From the NCBI RefSeq assembly GCF_016481275.1, contig NZ_JAEMNW010000003.1, positions 186,001 through 250,000 on the forward strand: a stretch of DNA of 64,000 nt. The letters run 5' to 3'. The stretch's first letter is position 1, and each line of letters starts with the position of its first letter. This DNA is from Antrihabitans auranticaus. GTDB lineage: Bacteria > Actinomycetota > Actinomycetes > Mycobacteriales > Mycobacteriaceae. The translations under genes were made by a program, and so were the position numbers. Positions 38,918 to 47,992 of this stretch are shown here, piece after piece. The notes under the pieces are model-generated. The model worked only from the letters and a program-made list of their open reading frames with translations, made no database searches and was not told where the DNA came from.

Positions 38918-40879
38918 ATGTCAACGACCGAAACCGGCCACGCGCAACAGGATTCGTACGAACCGAGCGAAGAGTTCGTGGCGCAGGCGAATGCTGGCAA
39001 GGAATTGTTCGACGCTGCCGACGCCGACCGCGACGCATTCTGGGCCGAACAGGCCAACCGCCTGCACTGGCACGAACCGTTCACCCAGGTGCTCGACTGG
39101 TCCGACGCTCCGGTCGCGAAATGGTTCGTCGGCGGCAAACTCAACGTCGCCTACAACTGCGTCGACCGCCACGTCCTCGACGGCCACGGCGACCAGGTCG
39201 CGATCCACTGGGAAGGCGACCCGGGCGACTCCCGCGACCTCACCTACAACGACCTGCTCGCCGAGGTCTCCCGCGCCGCGAACACCTTCACCGACCTCGG
39301 TCTCGAAGCCGGTGACCGCGTCGCCATCTACATGCCGATGGTCCCCGAAGCCATCATCGCGATGCTCGCGTGTGCTCGCCTCGGTCTCACCCACTCAGTC
39401 GTATTCGCCGGCTTCTCCCCGACCGCCCTGCGGTCGCGCGTCGACGATGCCGAAGCGCGCTTGGTCATCACGACCGACGGCCAGTGGCGTCGCGGCAAAT
39501 CCGCGCCCCTGAAAGAAGCTGTCGACGAAGCCCTGTACGCGAACGGCGACGTCCCGCACAGCGTGGAACACGTGCTGGTTGTGCGCCGCACCGAGATCGA
39601 GATCCCCTGGACGGAAGGTCGCGACCTGTGGTGGCACGACACCGTCGCCAAGGCCTCGCCGGAACACGCCTGCACTGCCTTTGATGCCGAGCACCCCCTG
39701 TTCATCCTCTACACCTCCGGCACCACCGGAAAACCCAAAGGCATCATCCACACCACCGGCGGCTACCTCACCCAAACCGCCTACACCCACCACTACGTCT
39801 TCGACCACAAACCCGGCAAAGACGTCTACTGGTGCACCGCCGACATCGGCTGGGTCACCGGCCACTCCTACATCGTCTACGGACCCCTCGCCAACCGCGC
39901 CACCCAAGTCGTCTACGAGGGCACCCCCAACTCCCCCGACGAACACCGCCACTGGAACATCGTCGAAAAATACAAAGTCTCCATCTACTACACCGCCCCC
40001 ACCCTCGTGCGCACCTTCATGAAATGGGGACACACCATCCCCGGCGCCCACGACCTGTCCTCGATCCGCCTCCTCGGCTCGGTCGGCGAACCGATCAACC
40101 CCGAAGCCTGGCGCTGGTACCGCAAATACATCGGCGCCGACAAGGCACCGATCGTCGACACCTGGTGGCAAACCGAAACCGGCGCCATCATGATGTCCCC
40201 GCTGCCCGGAGTGACCGCGACCAAACCCGGCGCAGCCATGGGACCCCTACCCGGGATCAGCGCCAAAGTCGTCGACGAAAACGGCAAAGACGTGACGCGC
40301 GGCGATACCGAGGCCAACGGCTACCTGGTCCTCGATCAGCCGTGGCCGTCGATGTTGCGCGGCATCTGGGGCGACTCGGAGCGCTACAAGGCCACCTACT
40401 GGGAGAAGTACGCCGAGCAGGGCTGGTACTTCGCGGGTGACGGCGCCAAGATCGACACCGACGGCGCTTACTGGGTCCTCGGCCGAGTCGACGACGTCAT
40501 GAACGTGTCCGGTCACCGGATCTCGACCGCCGAGGTCGAATCTGCACTCGTCGGGCATCGCAAAGTCGCGGAAGCTGCCGTGGTCGGTGCAACCGACGAC
40601 ACCACCGGTCAGGGCATCGTCGCCTTCGTGATCCTGAAAGGTAGTGCGGGAGAAGTCGATTCGGATGCCCTGGTCAAGGAGTTGAAGGCCGAGGTCGCAC
40701 GGGAAATCAGTCCGATAGCCCGGCCACGCGAGATCCACGTCGTCCCGGAGCTTCCCAAGACCCGCAGCGGCAAGATCATGCGACGCCTCCTGCGCGACGT
40801 CGCCGAAGGCCGCGAACTCGGCGACACCTCGACCCTGGTCGACCCGAGTGTGTTCGAGGCGATCCGCGCAAGCAAGTGA
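38918..40879 (+). CDS. acs: Acetyl-CoA synthetase
   Basis: A 653-aa AMP-forming acetate:CoA ligase. The N-terminal ACAS_N region spans 20-80. P-loop-like core YTSGTTGKPKGIIHTTGGYL, the Trp-containing acetate pocket VDTWWQTETGAIMMSP, GRVDDVMNVSGHRIST, and the C-terminal PKTRSGKIMRRLLRD, with the Lys that is acetylated to switch the enzyme off. It converts acetate, ATP and CoA to acetyl-CoA and AMP, and is required when acetate is the carbon source. The ATG at 38918 is the natural start. An IR GTCACA/TGTGAC (38770-38775, 38800-38805) lies upstream. Confidence 0.97.
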   Translation: MSTTETGHAQQDSYEPSEEFVAQANAGKELFDAADADRDAFWAEQANRLHWHEPFTQVLDWSDAPVAKWFVGGKLNVAYNCVDRHVLDGHGDQVAIHWEGDPGDSRDLTYNDLLAEVSRAANTFTDLGLEAGDRVAIYMPMVPEAIIAMLACARLGLTHSVVFAGFSPTALRSRVDDAEARLVITTDGQWRRGKSAPLKEAVDEALYANGDVPHSVEHVLVVRRTEIEIPWTEGRDLWWHDTVAKASPEHACTAFDAEHPLFILYTSGTTGKPKGIIHTTGGYLTQTAYTHHYVFDHKPGKDVYWCTADIGWVTGHSYIVYGPLANRATQVVYEGTPNSPDEHRHWNIVEKYKVSIYYTAPTLVRTFMKWGHTIPGAHDLSSIRLLGSVGEPINPEAWRWYRKYIGADKAPIVDTWWQTETGAIMMSPLPGVTATKPGAAMGPLPGISAKVVDENGKDVTRGDTEANGYLVLDQPWPSMLRGIWGDSERYKATYWEKYAEQGWYFAGDGAKIDTDGAYWVLGRVDDVMNVSGHRISTAEVESALVGHRKVAEAAVVGATDDTTGQGIVAFVILKGSAGEVDSDALVKELKAEVAREISPIARPREIHVVPELPKTRSGKIMRRLLRDVAEGRELGDTSTLVDPSVFEAIRASK

Positions 40880-40915
40880 CGCGTGAACGAGCGCCTATAA
40901 CACCGCGGACAGGGT

Positions 40916-41002
40916 TCAGGCGGCGAGCGGACTCGACTCGGCTTCGCCCTCTTCCTCGAGGGCTAAGTCGATGAAGTACTGGGTGAACTGTTCGACAGTC
41001 AT
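40916..41002 (-). CDS. 28-residue acidic mini-ORF
   Basis: From the ATG at 41000-41002 the minus strand encodes MTVEQFTQYFIDLALEEEGE followed by a short Ser/Ala tail, 28 residues, amphipathic and acidic, with an AAGGGAGGGG Shine-Dalgarno about 6-10 nt upstream. It lies in the 311-nt acs-nhaA gap, where nothing else is visible on either strand. Small size means chance cannot be excluded; the RBS and codon choice argue for translation. It could be a leader peptide or a regulator acting on another protein. Confidence 0.45.
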   Translation of the reverse strand: MTVEQFTQYFIDLALEEEGEAESSPLAA

Positions 41003-41190
41003 GTGAACCCCTCCCTTCCGGAGGTCCGACGGCCGGGTCAGCCGCTGCTTATCTCACACAGTGCGCTTTTTCGGCACCCGGAACTACGCCCCCAAGGACT
41101 CGAGAACACCACCCTCGCCACGTAAGATCGCTTGCGGAGCGCCGGGAAGTCTGGTCGGCATCGATTTGGAGACCCCTTCGAGAGGCCGCC

Positions 41191-42399
41191 GTGACCGCAC
41201 CGTTTCGCTCGGAACTATCCCGTTACCTACGCACCGAGACCGTCGGTGGCGCGATCTTGCTCGCCGCCGCAGCGATCGCCCTGATCTGGGTGAACTCCCC
41301 GGTGTCGGATTCCTACATCGACTTGCGTGATGCCGTGATCGGCTGGTCTGCGGTGCACCTGGAACTGACCGTCGGCACCTGGGTACAGGACGGACTTCTT
41401 GCGGTGTTCTTCTTCGTCGCGGGACTGGAGCTCAAACGCGAACTCGTCGTCGGAGAGCTTTCGGATCGCAAGAAGGCACTGCTGCCGGTGATCGCGGCCT
41501 GCGGCGGCGTGCTGGCGCCCGCGATAATCGCCGCGGTGGTCGGGTTCGGCGCTCCCGGCATGGATCGCGGCTGGGCCATTCCGGTGGCAACCGACATTGC
41601 GTTCGCGCTTGCTGTGCTGGCGATGACGGGGTCGCGTGTTCCGGCCGGTGCGCGCGTGTTCCTGCTCAGCCTGGCCGTCGTCGACGACCTGCTGGCCATC
41701 GCCTTGATCGCAATCCTGTTCACGGCGTCGATCGCAATGCTGTGGATCGCCGCGTCCCTGGCGTGTCTCGCCGTATACGCGTTCGCCCAGCACAAGCGAA
41801 TCACGACGCCGTTCCTCTACGTTCCACTTGCGCTCTTCACCTGGTACGCCGTGCACGCATCCGGCGTCCACGCGACGCTTGCGGGCGTGGCGCTCGGCCT
41901 ACTCACGCGTGTCCGACGCGATCCCAACGAGGACGAGGCCCCCGCCGCACGGTTGGAGCACCGCATTCAACCGATCTCCGCCGGTCTCTGCGTTCCGTTG
42001 TTCGCCCTGTTCGCGTCGGGTGTCGTGATCGACCGCGGCTTGCTCGGCGAGCTGTTCACCAACCAGATCTCGCTGGCGATAATCGCTGGTCTGCTACTTG
42101 GGAAGACGATCGGGATCTTCGGGGTCAGTTGGCTCGCGGTGCGATTCCGGATCGCCTCGCGACCTGAGAATGTGGGCTGGCGCGACGTTTTTGCGCTGTC
42201 GGTTCTCGGCGCGATCGGGTTCACGGTTAGCCTTCTAGTGGCAGAACTCGCGATGGCCGGTGTAGACGACCAGGCGAGTACGGATATTGCGAAAGCCGCT
42301 GTTCTGATCACGTCATTGGCCGCATCACTGGCAGGATCAGCGCTACTGTTGCGACGCGGGCGCGTCCACCAGGCGCGGCGTGATTCACTGCTGGAGTGA
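41191..42399 (+). CDS. nhaA: Na+/H+ antiporter NhaA
   Basis: A 402-aa membrane protein of the NhaA family with about 12 helices. DGLLAVFFFVAGLELKRELVVGEL holds the GLELKREL signature, VATDIAFALAVLAMTG the first discontinuous helix with the transport Asp, and LAVVDDLLAIALIAILF the two adjacent Asp of the ion-binding site. It expels Na+ in exchange for protons to hold pH and Na+ homeostasis. The GTG at 41191 is used because the frame carries the family start TAPFRSELSRYLRTE right after it. M. tuberculosis lacks this gene at the locus, as I recall. Confidence 0.94.
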   Translation: MTAPFRSELSRYLRTETVGGAILLAAAAIALIWVNSPVSDSYIDLRDAVIGWSAVHLELTVGTWVQDGLLAVFFFVAGLELKRELVVGELSDRKKALLPVIAACGGVLAPAIIAAVVGFGAPGMDRGWAIPVATDIAFALAVLAMTGSRVPAGARVFLLSLAVVDDLLAIALIAILFTASIAMLWIAASLACLAVYAFAQHKRITTPFLYVPLALFTWYAVHASGVHATLAGVALGLLTRVRRDPNEDEAPAARLEHRIQPISAGLCVPLFALFASGVVIDRGLLGELFTNQISLAIIAGLLLGKTIGIFGVSWLAVRFRIASRPENVGWRDVFALSVLGAIGFTVSLLVAELAMAGVDDQASTDIAKAAVLITSLAASLAGSALLLRRGRVHQARRDSLLE

Positions 42400-42475
42400 G
42401 AGAACACCGCGGGACGGCGACACCGAGTGCGCCCACCCGTGACGCGACGGACGAGAGCACCGGAGGGGTCGACAA

Positions 42476-43000
42476 GTGAGCTTCACCAACCGCATCAACG
42501 GCCGAGACAAGACCGGCGGCCGGCACGCTGCGCCGGAGGCGGGTGCGCCTTCGACGATTACGGCCATACCGCTTACGGACGTCGATGTGATGAGTTCGGC
42601 AACGGTGGGCAGCCTGGTCAAAGACGCCACGGCCCAGGTCTCGACGCTTGTCCGCGCCGAGGTCGAGCTGGCCAAAGCCGAGGTCACCGGTGAAATCAAG
42701 AAGGGTCTGCAGGGCAGCGTCCTGTTCATCCTCGCCCTCACTGTTCTTCTCTTCAGCTCGTTTTTCTTCTTCTTCTTCCTCGCGGAACTGCTCGATGTCT
42801 GGATGTCGCGTTGGCTCGCGTTCCTGATCGTCTTCCTCGCGATGGTGGTGTTCGCGTTCTTCCTCGCCTTCCTCGGCTACCTGCGGGTCCGCAAGATCCG
42901 GGCGCCGGAGAAGACGATCAACTCGTTGAAAGAGGCCAAGACGGTGCTCCCGTCTTCGGTCGGCGAGCAGACCGCGATCGACGGTCGACACGCCGGTTAG
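42476..43000 (+). CDS. Actinobacterial holin-X family membrane protein (Rv3669-like)
   Basis: A 174-aa protein with a soluble N-terminus, an amphipathic segment (VGSLVKDATAQVSTLVRAEVELAKAEV) and two TM helices near residues 82-105 and 112-137 (the first contains a run of Phe, LLFSSFFFFFFLAELL). This is the PF07332-type phage_holin_3_6 pattern, widespread in chromosomes and not itself evidence for a phage. Start at the GTG at 42476. It lies in the conserved block just ahead of ephE and the marP operon. Confidence 0.8.
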   Translation: MSFTNRINGRDKTGGRHAAPEAGAPSTITAIPLTDVDVMSSATVGSLVKDATAQVSTLVRAEVELAKAEVTGEIKKGLQGSVLFILALTVLLFSSFFFFFFLAELLDVWMSRWLAFLIVFLAMVVFAFFLAFLGYLRVRKIRAPEKTINSLKEAKTVLPSSVGEQTAIDGRHAG

Positions 43001-43076
43001 GCACATCGGCAGTGCCCGCGCTTCGAGGCAGTGGCTAGTGATGGGCAGTGGTTTCGTGATGGGCAGTGGATACTGA

Positions 43077-44057
43077 ATGGCCAGGCTGAGCCAACCCGAT
43101 CCGTCCACAGTCCGCATCGACGGTCCGTGGGTGCATCGTGACATTCACGCAAACGGCATCCGTTTCCACATCGTCGAAGGCACGCGCTCCGACGCGGAAG
43201 CGTCCCGTAACAGCAGCGATGTTCCCCTCGTGCTGCTCCTGCACGGTTTTGCCGACTTCTGGTGGTCCTGGCGGCATCAGCTGACGGGCCTGACCGACGC
43301 CGGATTTCGCGCGGTCGCCGTAGACCTTCGCGGCTACGGGGATTCCGACAAACCGCCCCGCGGCTACGACGGCTGGACGCTCGCGGGCGACATAGCGGGT
43401 CTGATCAGGGCGCTCGGGCACACCGACGCGATGATCGTCGGGCACGCCGACGGCGGCCTCGTCTGCTGGGCTACAGCCGTGCTGCATCCGCGTTTGGTGC
43501 GGTCGATCGCACTCGTCAGCTCGCCGCATCCGATCGCCCTGAAACGCGGTGTGCTGCGCGACAAGCCGCAGCGATCGGCGTGGTTGCCGAGCTTCCTGCA
43601 CCATCAGATCCCGCGATGGCCGGAGCGCCGCCTGACCCGCGACGGCGGCTTCGAAGTCGAGCGGCTGTTACGTCTACGAGCGGGCCCGGCATTTGCGCGC
43701 ACCACCGAGTTCACGGCGGCGGCACAGCGAATGCGCTCGGCGATCAGGATCGCAGGCGTTGCGCACAGCGCGCTGGAGTATCAGCGCTGGTCGTTCCGTA
43801 GCCAATGGCGACCTGACGGCCGCAGATTCATGGCGATCATGAATCGGCCCATCCAAGTGCCCGTCTTGCAGATCCATGGCGACCTGGATCCCTACATTCT
43901 CGTCGGAACACTCGGCCGCTGCCGGCAGTGGGCACCGCACCGTGAGCTCCTCACCGTGCCGTCGGCCGGCCATTTCGCACACCAGGAACGGCCTGACGTG
44001 GTGACAGCCGAACTCGTCCGATTCGCCGAAGTCCCGGCCGGCCGACCGACCGGCTAG
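43077..44057 (+). CDS. ephE: Alpha/beta hydrolase of the epoxide-hydrolase group (EphE-like)
   Basis: A 326-aa alpha/beta hydrolase. The oxyanion loop is LLHGFADFWWSWRHQ, FRAVAVDLRGYGDSDKP follows strand 4, and the catalytic-His region lies in LLTVPSAGHFAHQERPDVV. The nucleophile elbow reads VGHADGGLVCW (residues 121-131), so the canonical nucleophile position (third residue of GxNxG) is Ala124, with Asp at 125. Epoxide hydrolases normally have GHDWG with Asp at that place. The activity may therefore be altered, or the elbow may be shifted by one residue. Position matches Rv3670, upstream of the convergent marP. Confidence 0.85.
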   Translation: MARLSQPDPSTVRIDGPWVHRDIHANGIRFHIVEGTRSDAEASRNSSDVPLVLLLHGFADFWWSWRHQLTGLTDAGFRAVAVDLRGYGDSDKPPRGYDGWTLAGDIAGLIRALGHTDAMIVGHADGGLVCWATAVLHPRLVRSIALVSSPHPIALKRGVLRDKPQRSAWLPSFLHHQIPRWPERRLTRDGGFEVERLLRLRAGPAFARTTEFTAAAQRMRSAIRIAGVAHSALEYQRWSFRSQWRPDGRRFMAIMNRPIQVPVLQIHGDLDPYILVGTLGRCRQWAPHRELLTVPSAGHFAHQERPDVVTAELVRFAEVPAGRPTG

Positions 44058-45247
44058 AGGATGCAGCTGCCGGTTTCCACCGGCGCCGAGAGCTGGGTTG
44101 CGCTGGCCAACTGGTCCGCAACTTCGGTTTTGGTCAGCACGAACCCGGTGTCGCTGTTGTCGACCGCAGCGCCGAATACGACGCCGAGCACCTTCTCGTC
44201 TTCGGCCACCAGCGGACCGCCCGAGTTGCCTTGGCGAATCGATCCACGCACCGTGTAGACCTCGCGCTCGACCGTTCCCGACCGATAGATGTTGGGGCCC
44301 TTGAGGTCGAGGGTCTCGCGTACGCGCGCCGCGCTGGCGGTGTACGGGCCGCCGCCCGGATAGCCGAGCACGATGGAGTTGTCGCCGGTCTGCGCGGGTT
44401 GGTCTGCGAACTCCAGCACCCGACCTGTCAGGCCGGGCACTTCGAGAATTGCGATGTCGACCGATGGATCGAAGAGGACGACCTTCGCTTCCAGCGGTTC
44501 CTTACCCTCGGTGTCGACGGTGACGCCCGTGGTTCCGGCGACGACGTGCGCGTTGGTCATCACGCGCTCAGGCGCGACGATGAAGCCGGACCCCTCCAGC
44601 GCACGCTGGCAACTCGGCGCGACTCCGCGAATGCGCAGCACGCTCTGCTCGAGGTTCCGCGCGATCGGACTTTCGAGCACGCTTGCGTCCGGCGGATCGA
44701 CGCGTGTGATCGGTGTGCGCCCGAAGGGCCCGATCACGTCGGGCAACCCGGATGTGTCGAGCAGCGCCGAGAATTCGCTCGGCAGCTCGCGCATCCATTC
44801 GGGTGCGACTGCGTTGACCTTGGCCAGGACCTTCGAGCCACGAACTGCCGCAGCGATTTCCGGTTGCGAGGACGCCGTCAGAGGAACTGCGAGCAGCCAA
44901 GCCGCGGCCAGCACGGCGACCATCTGCAGGACTGCTCCGACCGAACTGTCCACGCCCCGCGCCGTGGGACTGTGCATTCCGCTACGGGCTGCGCGGCCCA
45001 GGACCATCCCCGCGACCTCGCCGATGATCACCAGCGTCACGATCAGCAGGACGCCGACCAGAACTCGGCCGCGCCCCTCGTTCACGTGCACCAGGACGTG
45101 CGGAGCGATAAGGATCCCCGCGACAGCGCCCAGCACGACGCCCAGGAATGCGAGCGCCGACGCGACCGCGCCCTGCCGCCAACCCGACGTCGCGGCGAGC
45201 AGCGCAACGAGCAGGACAGCGATGTCGAGCCATGTGGAGGATGTCAT
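44054..45247 (-). CDS. marP: Membrane-anchored periplasmic serine protease MarP
   Basis: A 397-aa protein: an N-terminal CvpA-like domain with four hydrophobic helices (about residues 8-120), then a chymotrypsin-like periplasmic protease. The catalytic triad is His234 in TNAHVV, Asp264 in SVDIAIL and Ser342 in QGNSGGPL. Cys213 and Cys395 correspond to the redox disulfide pair of mycobacterial MarP. MarP protects against acid and oxidative stress by processing peptidoglycan hydrolase RipA. Its ATG overlaps the nudix stop (ATGA) within the operon nth-tlpA-nudix-marP. Confidence 0.93.
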   Translation of the reverse strand: MTSSTWLDIAVLLVALLAATSGWRQGAVASALAFLGVVLGAVAGILIAPHVLVHVNEGRGRVLVGVLLIVTLVIIGEVAGMVLGRAARSGMHSPTARGVDSSVGAVLQMVAVLAAAWLLAVPLTASSQPEIAAAVRGSKVLAKVNAVAPEWMRELPSEFSALLDTSGLPDVIGPFGRTPITRVDPPDASVLESPIARNLEQSVLRIRGVAPSCQRALEGSGFIVAPERVMTNAHVVAGTTGVTVDTEGKEPLEAKVVLFDPSVDIAILEVPGLTGRVLEFADQPAQTGDNSIVLGYPGGGPYTASAARVRETLDLKGPNIYRSGTVEREVYTVRGSIRQGNSGGPLVAEDEKVLGVVFGAAVDNSDTGFVLTKTEVADQLASATQLSAPVETGSCIL

Positions 45248-46050
45248 CGACGCGTTCCCCGATCCTTCGCTGTGCCCGAGCGGTCCCCGCGCAACGACGG
45301 CGAATCCAGTTCGGGAGGTACGACCAGCGAATCGGCCATACCCGCGGCTTCGAGCGCAGTTTCGAGGTCACGAACGTCGTGGTGATCCCACTCCGTCTCC
45401 CAGCCGCAAATCGCCAGTAGACCTGCCAAGATACCGCCTGTGAAGCCCCAGACCAGCATTCCGTCGACCATGAATGCCGGACCCCGGTACCCGAGGGGAT
45501 GGCGCACGACGAAGCGGTTGCCGGGGTCGATCAGTGTCCGAACCGGCACGCGGACAACGCGTTCGGCCTCGGCCGGATCGACGACGCTGACAGGGCTCGG
45601 CGAGCGCCAGTAGGCGACGACCGGCGTGACGTCGAAACGCGACGGCGGCACGTAGATCCCCGGCCAGATCGCGATCGGTTCGACACCGGCCGGATCGAGC
45701 CCGGTTTCCTCTTCGGCCTCGCGCAACGCGGTCGCGACCGGGCTGCCGTCCTCGGGGTCTGCGCCACCGCCTGGGAAGGCGACCTGGCCCCGATGCTGGC
45801 GCATTGTGGACGCCCGCTGGGTCAGGAGCACGTCGGCGTCGAGAGGCAGCCCACCCGGCCCATCGGGTGCCGACTGCAAATCGCCGCCCACGAGTACCAG
45901 AACAGCGGCCTTGCGCGCGTTCGGGTCCGCGCTCGCATAGCGCGCGAGAATCGGGTTGGTGCCCGTCGAATCGGTGGGCTCGGATGCCGCGACGCGGCGC
46001 AGCCATTCCGGAATGCGGTCGGGCTCGACGAGATTTGGCTGACCACTCAT
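45244..46050 (-). CDS. NUDIX hydrolase, CoA pyrophosphatase type (Rv3672c-like)
   Basis: A 268-aa protein. LLTQRASTMRQHRGQVAFPGG is the UPF0035/CoA-pyrophosphatase motif (quoted parts QHRGQVAFPGGGADPEDG), followed by the NUDIX box with REAEEETGL. It likely cleaves CoA and related dinucleoside compounds. A C-terminal hydrophobic region (VWGFTGGILAGLLAICGW) follows. It overlaps the next gene (marP) and the stop of the thioredoxin-like gene upstream, so it is translationally coupled with both. Confidence 0.88.
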   Translation of the reverse strand: MSGQPNLVEPDRIPEWLRRVAASEPTDSTGTNPILARYASADPNARKAAVLVLVGGDLQSAPDGPGGLPLDADVLLTQRASTMRQHRGQVAFPGGGADPEDGSPVATALREAEEETGLDPAGVEPIAIWPGIYVPPSRFDVTPVVAYWRSPSPVSVVDPAEAERVVRVPVRTLIDPGNRFVVRHPLGYRGPAFMVDGMLVWGFTGGILAGLLAICGWETEWDHHDVRDLETALEAAGMADSLVVPPELDSPSLRGDRSGTAKDRGTRR

Positions 46051-46706
46051 AGCGCCACGCCGAGGTTCTCTGCGACGGTCGCTCGGATCTCCTCGACGCT
46101 GTCGAACGGTTTGGCAACCACCTTGGCGATTGTGCCGTCTGCCCGCACCAGAACGGTGACCGGTAGCACCGCGGGCGCGCCGACCGCCGCCCGCACCCGT
46201 GCGGAACCATCCAGCACCGCGGGCAGGGTCACGTTCAGGTCCCGCAACCGCGAGACGGCCTGCTCACGGCCCGGGTCGGAATGCACGGTGACCACGTTGA
46301 TCGACTTGTCGGCCTCGGCAGCGAACTCCTGCAGGATCGGCAACTCGGTCGCGCACGGACCGCACCAATAGGCCCACAGATTGAGCAGCGCGGGCGTCCC
46401 GGCGAGCGACTGCGCCAGATCGATGACGGCACCGCTACCCAGACATTCCAGCGTGATCCCGACGAGCGGACCCGCGGCCGTCAGCGCGGCGTCCGCATTT
46501 TCGCTGCGCGGACAATCCGACAGGCCCGCCACCGGCTCACCCGGCAAGGCCTGCGCCGACGGATTCGTGCTGCTCGCGCGGGAAGACGCAATGTCGCTGC
46601 CGTCTGCGTCGCCGGAGCCACCCGCCCGCGGCCACAACGCGACGATCAGCGCGATGACAGCAACGAGGGCAGCAAGGCTCCACCGGGCACTGTTGGACAG
46701 TTTCAT
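46047..46706 (-). CDS. Membrane-anchored thioredoxin-like (TlpA/ResA) protein (Rv3673c-like)
   Basis: A 219-aa protein with an N-terminal signal-anchor helix (LAALVAVIALIVALW) and a periplasmic thioredoxin fold. WAYWCGPCATELPIL carries the WCxPC redox motif, and cis-Pro lies in PAVLPVTVLV. TlpA/ResA proteins reduce or form disulfides on extracytoplasmic targets. Extra Cys pairs (SDCPRSEN and LECLGSG) lie before the fold. It is adjacent to nth and overlaps the nudix gene; it could set the redox state of the MarP disulfide, an inference from operon context. The ATG at 46706 begins the anchor. Confidence 0.88.
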   Translation of the reverse strand: MKLSNSARWSLAALVAVIALIVALWPRAGGSGDADGSDIASSRASSTNPSAQALPGEPVAGLSDCPRSENADAALTAAGPLVGITLECLGSGAVIDLAQSLAGTPALLNLWAYWCGPCATELPILQEFAAEADKSINVVTVHSDPGREQAVSRLRDLNVTLPAVLDGSARVRAAVGAPAVLPVTVLVRADGTIAKVVAKPFDSVEEIRATVAENLGVAL

Positions 46707-46707
46707 G

Positions 46708-47445
46708 TCAGAGGCCGGCCAAGTGGAGCAGGTGCTCGGTCTCGGGACCCTTGACGAGTTTGGCTGCGGTCTCTTTGTCGGTTGGACCGAGCCCGTAGGA
46801 CGGGCAGTCCTTGGCGAGCACGCAGACGCCGCACGCCGGCTTCCGGGCATGGCAGACCCGGCGCCCGTGGAAGATGACGCGGTGTGACAACAGCGTCCAC
46901 TCCTTGCGCTCGATCAGCTCGCCGATTTGATGCTCGACTTTGACGGGGTCCTCATCGGTCGTCCAACCCCAGCGGCGCACTAGCCTGCCGAAATGGGTGT
47001 CGACGGTGATGCCCGGAATGTCGAACGCGTTGCCCAGGATCACGTTGGCGGTCTTGCGCCCGATGCCCGGAAGCTTGACGAGTTCGACCAGCGTGTGCGG
47101 AACCTCACCGTCGTGCTTCTCGAGCAGCGCCTGGCCTAGGTTGATCAGCGACGTTGTCTTGTTCCGGTAGAAGCCGGTCGGGCGAATGAGCTCCTCGAGC
47201 TCTAGCCGGTCGGCTGCCGCGTAATCCTGTGCGGTGCGGTACCTCGCGAAGACCGCGGGCGTCGTCTCGTTGACCCGCTTGTCCGTGCACTGCGCGGAAA
47301 GGATTGTGGCAACAGCCAATTCGAGCGGATTGGTGAAATCCAGCTCGCAGTAGACGTGGGGAAACGCCACTGCGAGGGCGCGATTCATCCGTCGGGCACG
47401 CCGGACCAGGCCCAGCTTCGTCTCGTCACGAACAGGCGCAGACAC
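46708..47445 (-). CDS. nth: Endonuclease III (DNA glycosylase/AP lyase)
   Basis: A 245-aa base-excision repair enzyme that removes oxidised pyrimidines. The catalytic Lys lies in [12 protein letters not shown], the helix-hairpin-helix is [17 protein letters not shown] and the catalytic Asp is in [13 protein letters not shown]. The C-terminal 4Fe-4S loop is [17 protein letters not shown], which fits C-x6-C-x2-C-x5-C. It starts at the codon at 47445. First gene of the minus-strand operon nth-tlpA-nudix-marP, with a 1-nt gap to the thioredoxin-like ATG. Divergent from the Rv3675-like gene. Confidence 0.96.
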   Translation of the reverse strand: MSAPVRDETKLGLVRRARRMNRALAVAFPHVYCELDFTNPLELAVATILSAQCTDKRVNETTPAVFARYRTAQDYAAADRLELEELIRPTGFYRNKTTSLINLGQALLEKHDGEVPHTLVELVKLPGIGRKTANVILGNAFDIPGITVDTHFGRLVRRWGWTTDEDPVKVEHQIGELIERKEWTLLSHRVIFHGRRVCHARKPACGVCVLAKDCPSYGLGPTDKETAAKLVKGPETEHLLHLAGL

Positions 47446-47558
47446 CGCGGCAACCTCGGATTGTCAGTGGGTAAGGCACCTCACAACTGTACGGATATGA
47501 CTGACAACAAATTCCTTACCGTGTTCCTTCTGAGACCTTCGCCGTGTTTACTCACCGT

Positions 47559-47825
47559 ATGCAAGGACTCGCTGTGGTGCTCTTCCCGGTGCTGCTCATG
47601 CTGTTTGCGCTCGCTATGGAACGTGTGGAGTTCCGGTTGAGTCGGCTCACGGTGCGTGAGCAGGAGGTACAAGAGTTCCTCGAAGAAGCCAACAACGCAG
47701 AAGTTGCAGCACTCGCAAAACAGACGATGCCCGAAGCTCTTGCCCGCTTCCAACGGCGTCGCACTCGTGGTGTCGGGCAGCGTCGCAGCTCACGCGGACC
47801 CCTCAGCGCACGCAAGGCAAGCTGA
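47559..47825 (+). CDS. Small membrane protein (Rv3675-like)
   Basis: An 88-aa protein with one N-terminal helix (LAVVLFPVLLMLFALAMERV) followed by a charged helical segment rich in Glu (LTVREQEVQEFLEEANNAEV) and a basic Arg-rich tail. This arrangement, an anchored coiled region with a basic end, matches the small membrane protein between nth and crp in mycobacteria. No domain is recognised. The ATG at 47559 is preferred; a GTG at 47544 is in frame. Possible promoter sequence lies in the AT-richer nth-divergent gap. Confidence 0.6.
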   Translation: MQGLAVVLFPVLLMLFALAMERVEFRLSRLTVREQEVQEFLEEANNAEVAALAKQTMPEALARFQRRRTRGVGQRRSSRGPLSARKAS

Positions 47826-47992
47826 CCCGAATCTCGCCCACCGCCCTCTATCTGCGGCAATTGCTCATTATCTCCTGAACGAATCTCATAGCGTCGAGTG
47901 GCCTCTGTCACTACGGTTGGACAGGTGCGAAGTAGACTGCACATTCGTTAGCATCGCGCGCTTGATCAACTTCTTCCTGAAAAGGAGCACAC

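Noticed and set aside
42476-43000. Prophage, because of the holin-X domain
   Set aside because: The family is common in actinobacterial chromosomes, and no integrase, capsid or tail genes surround it.
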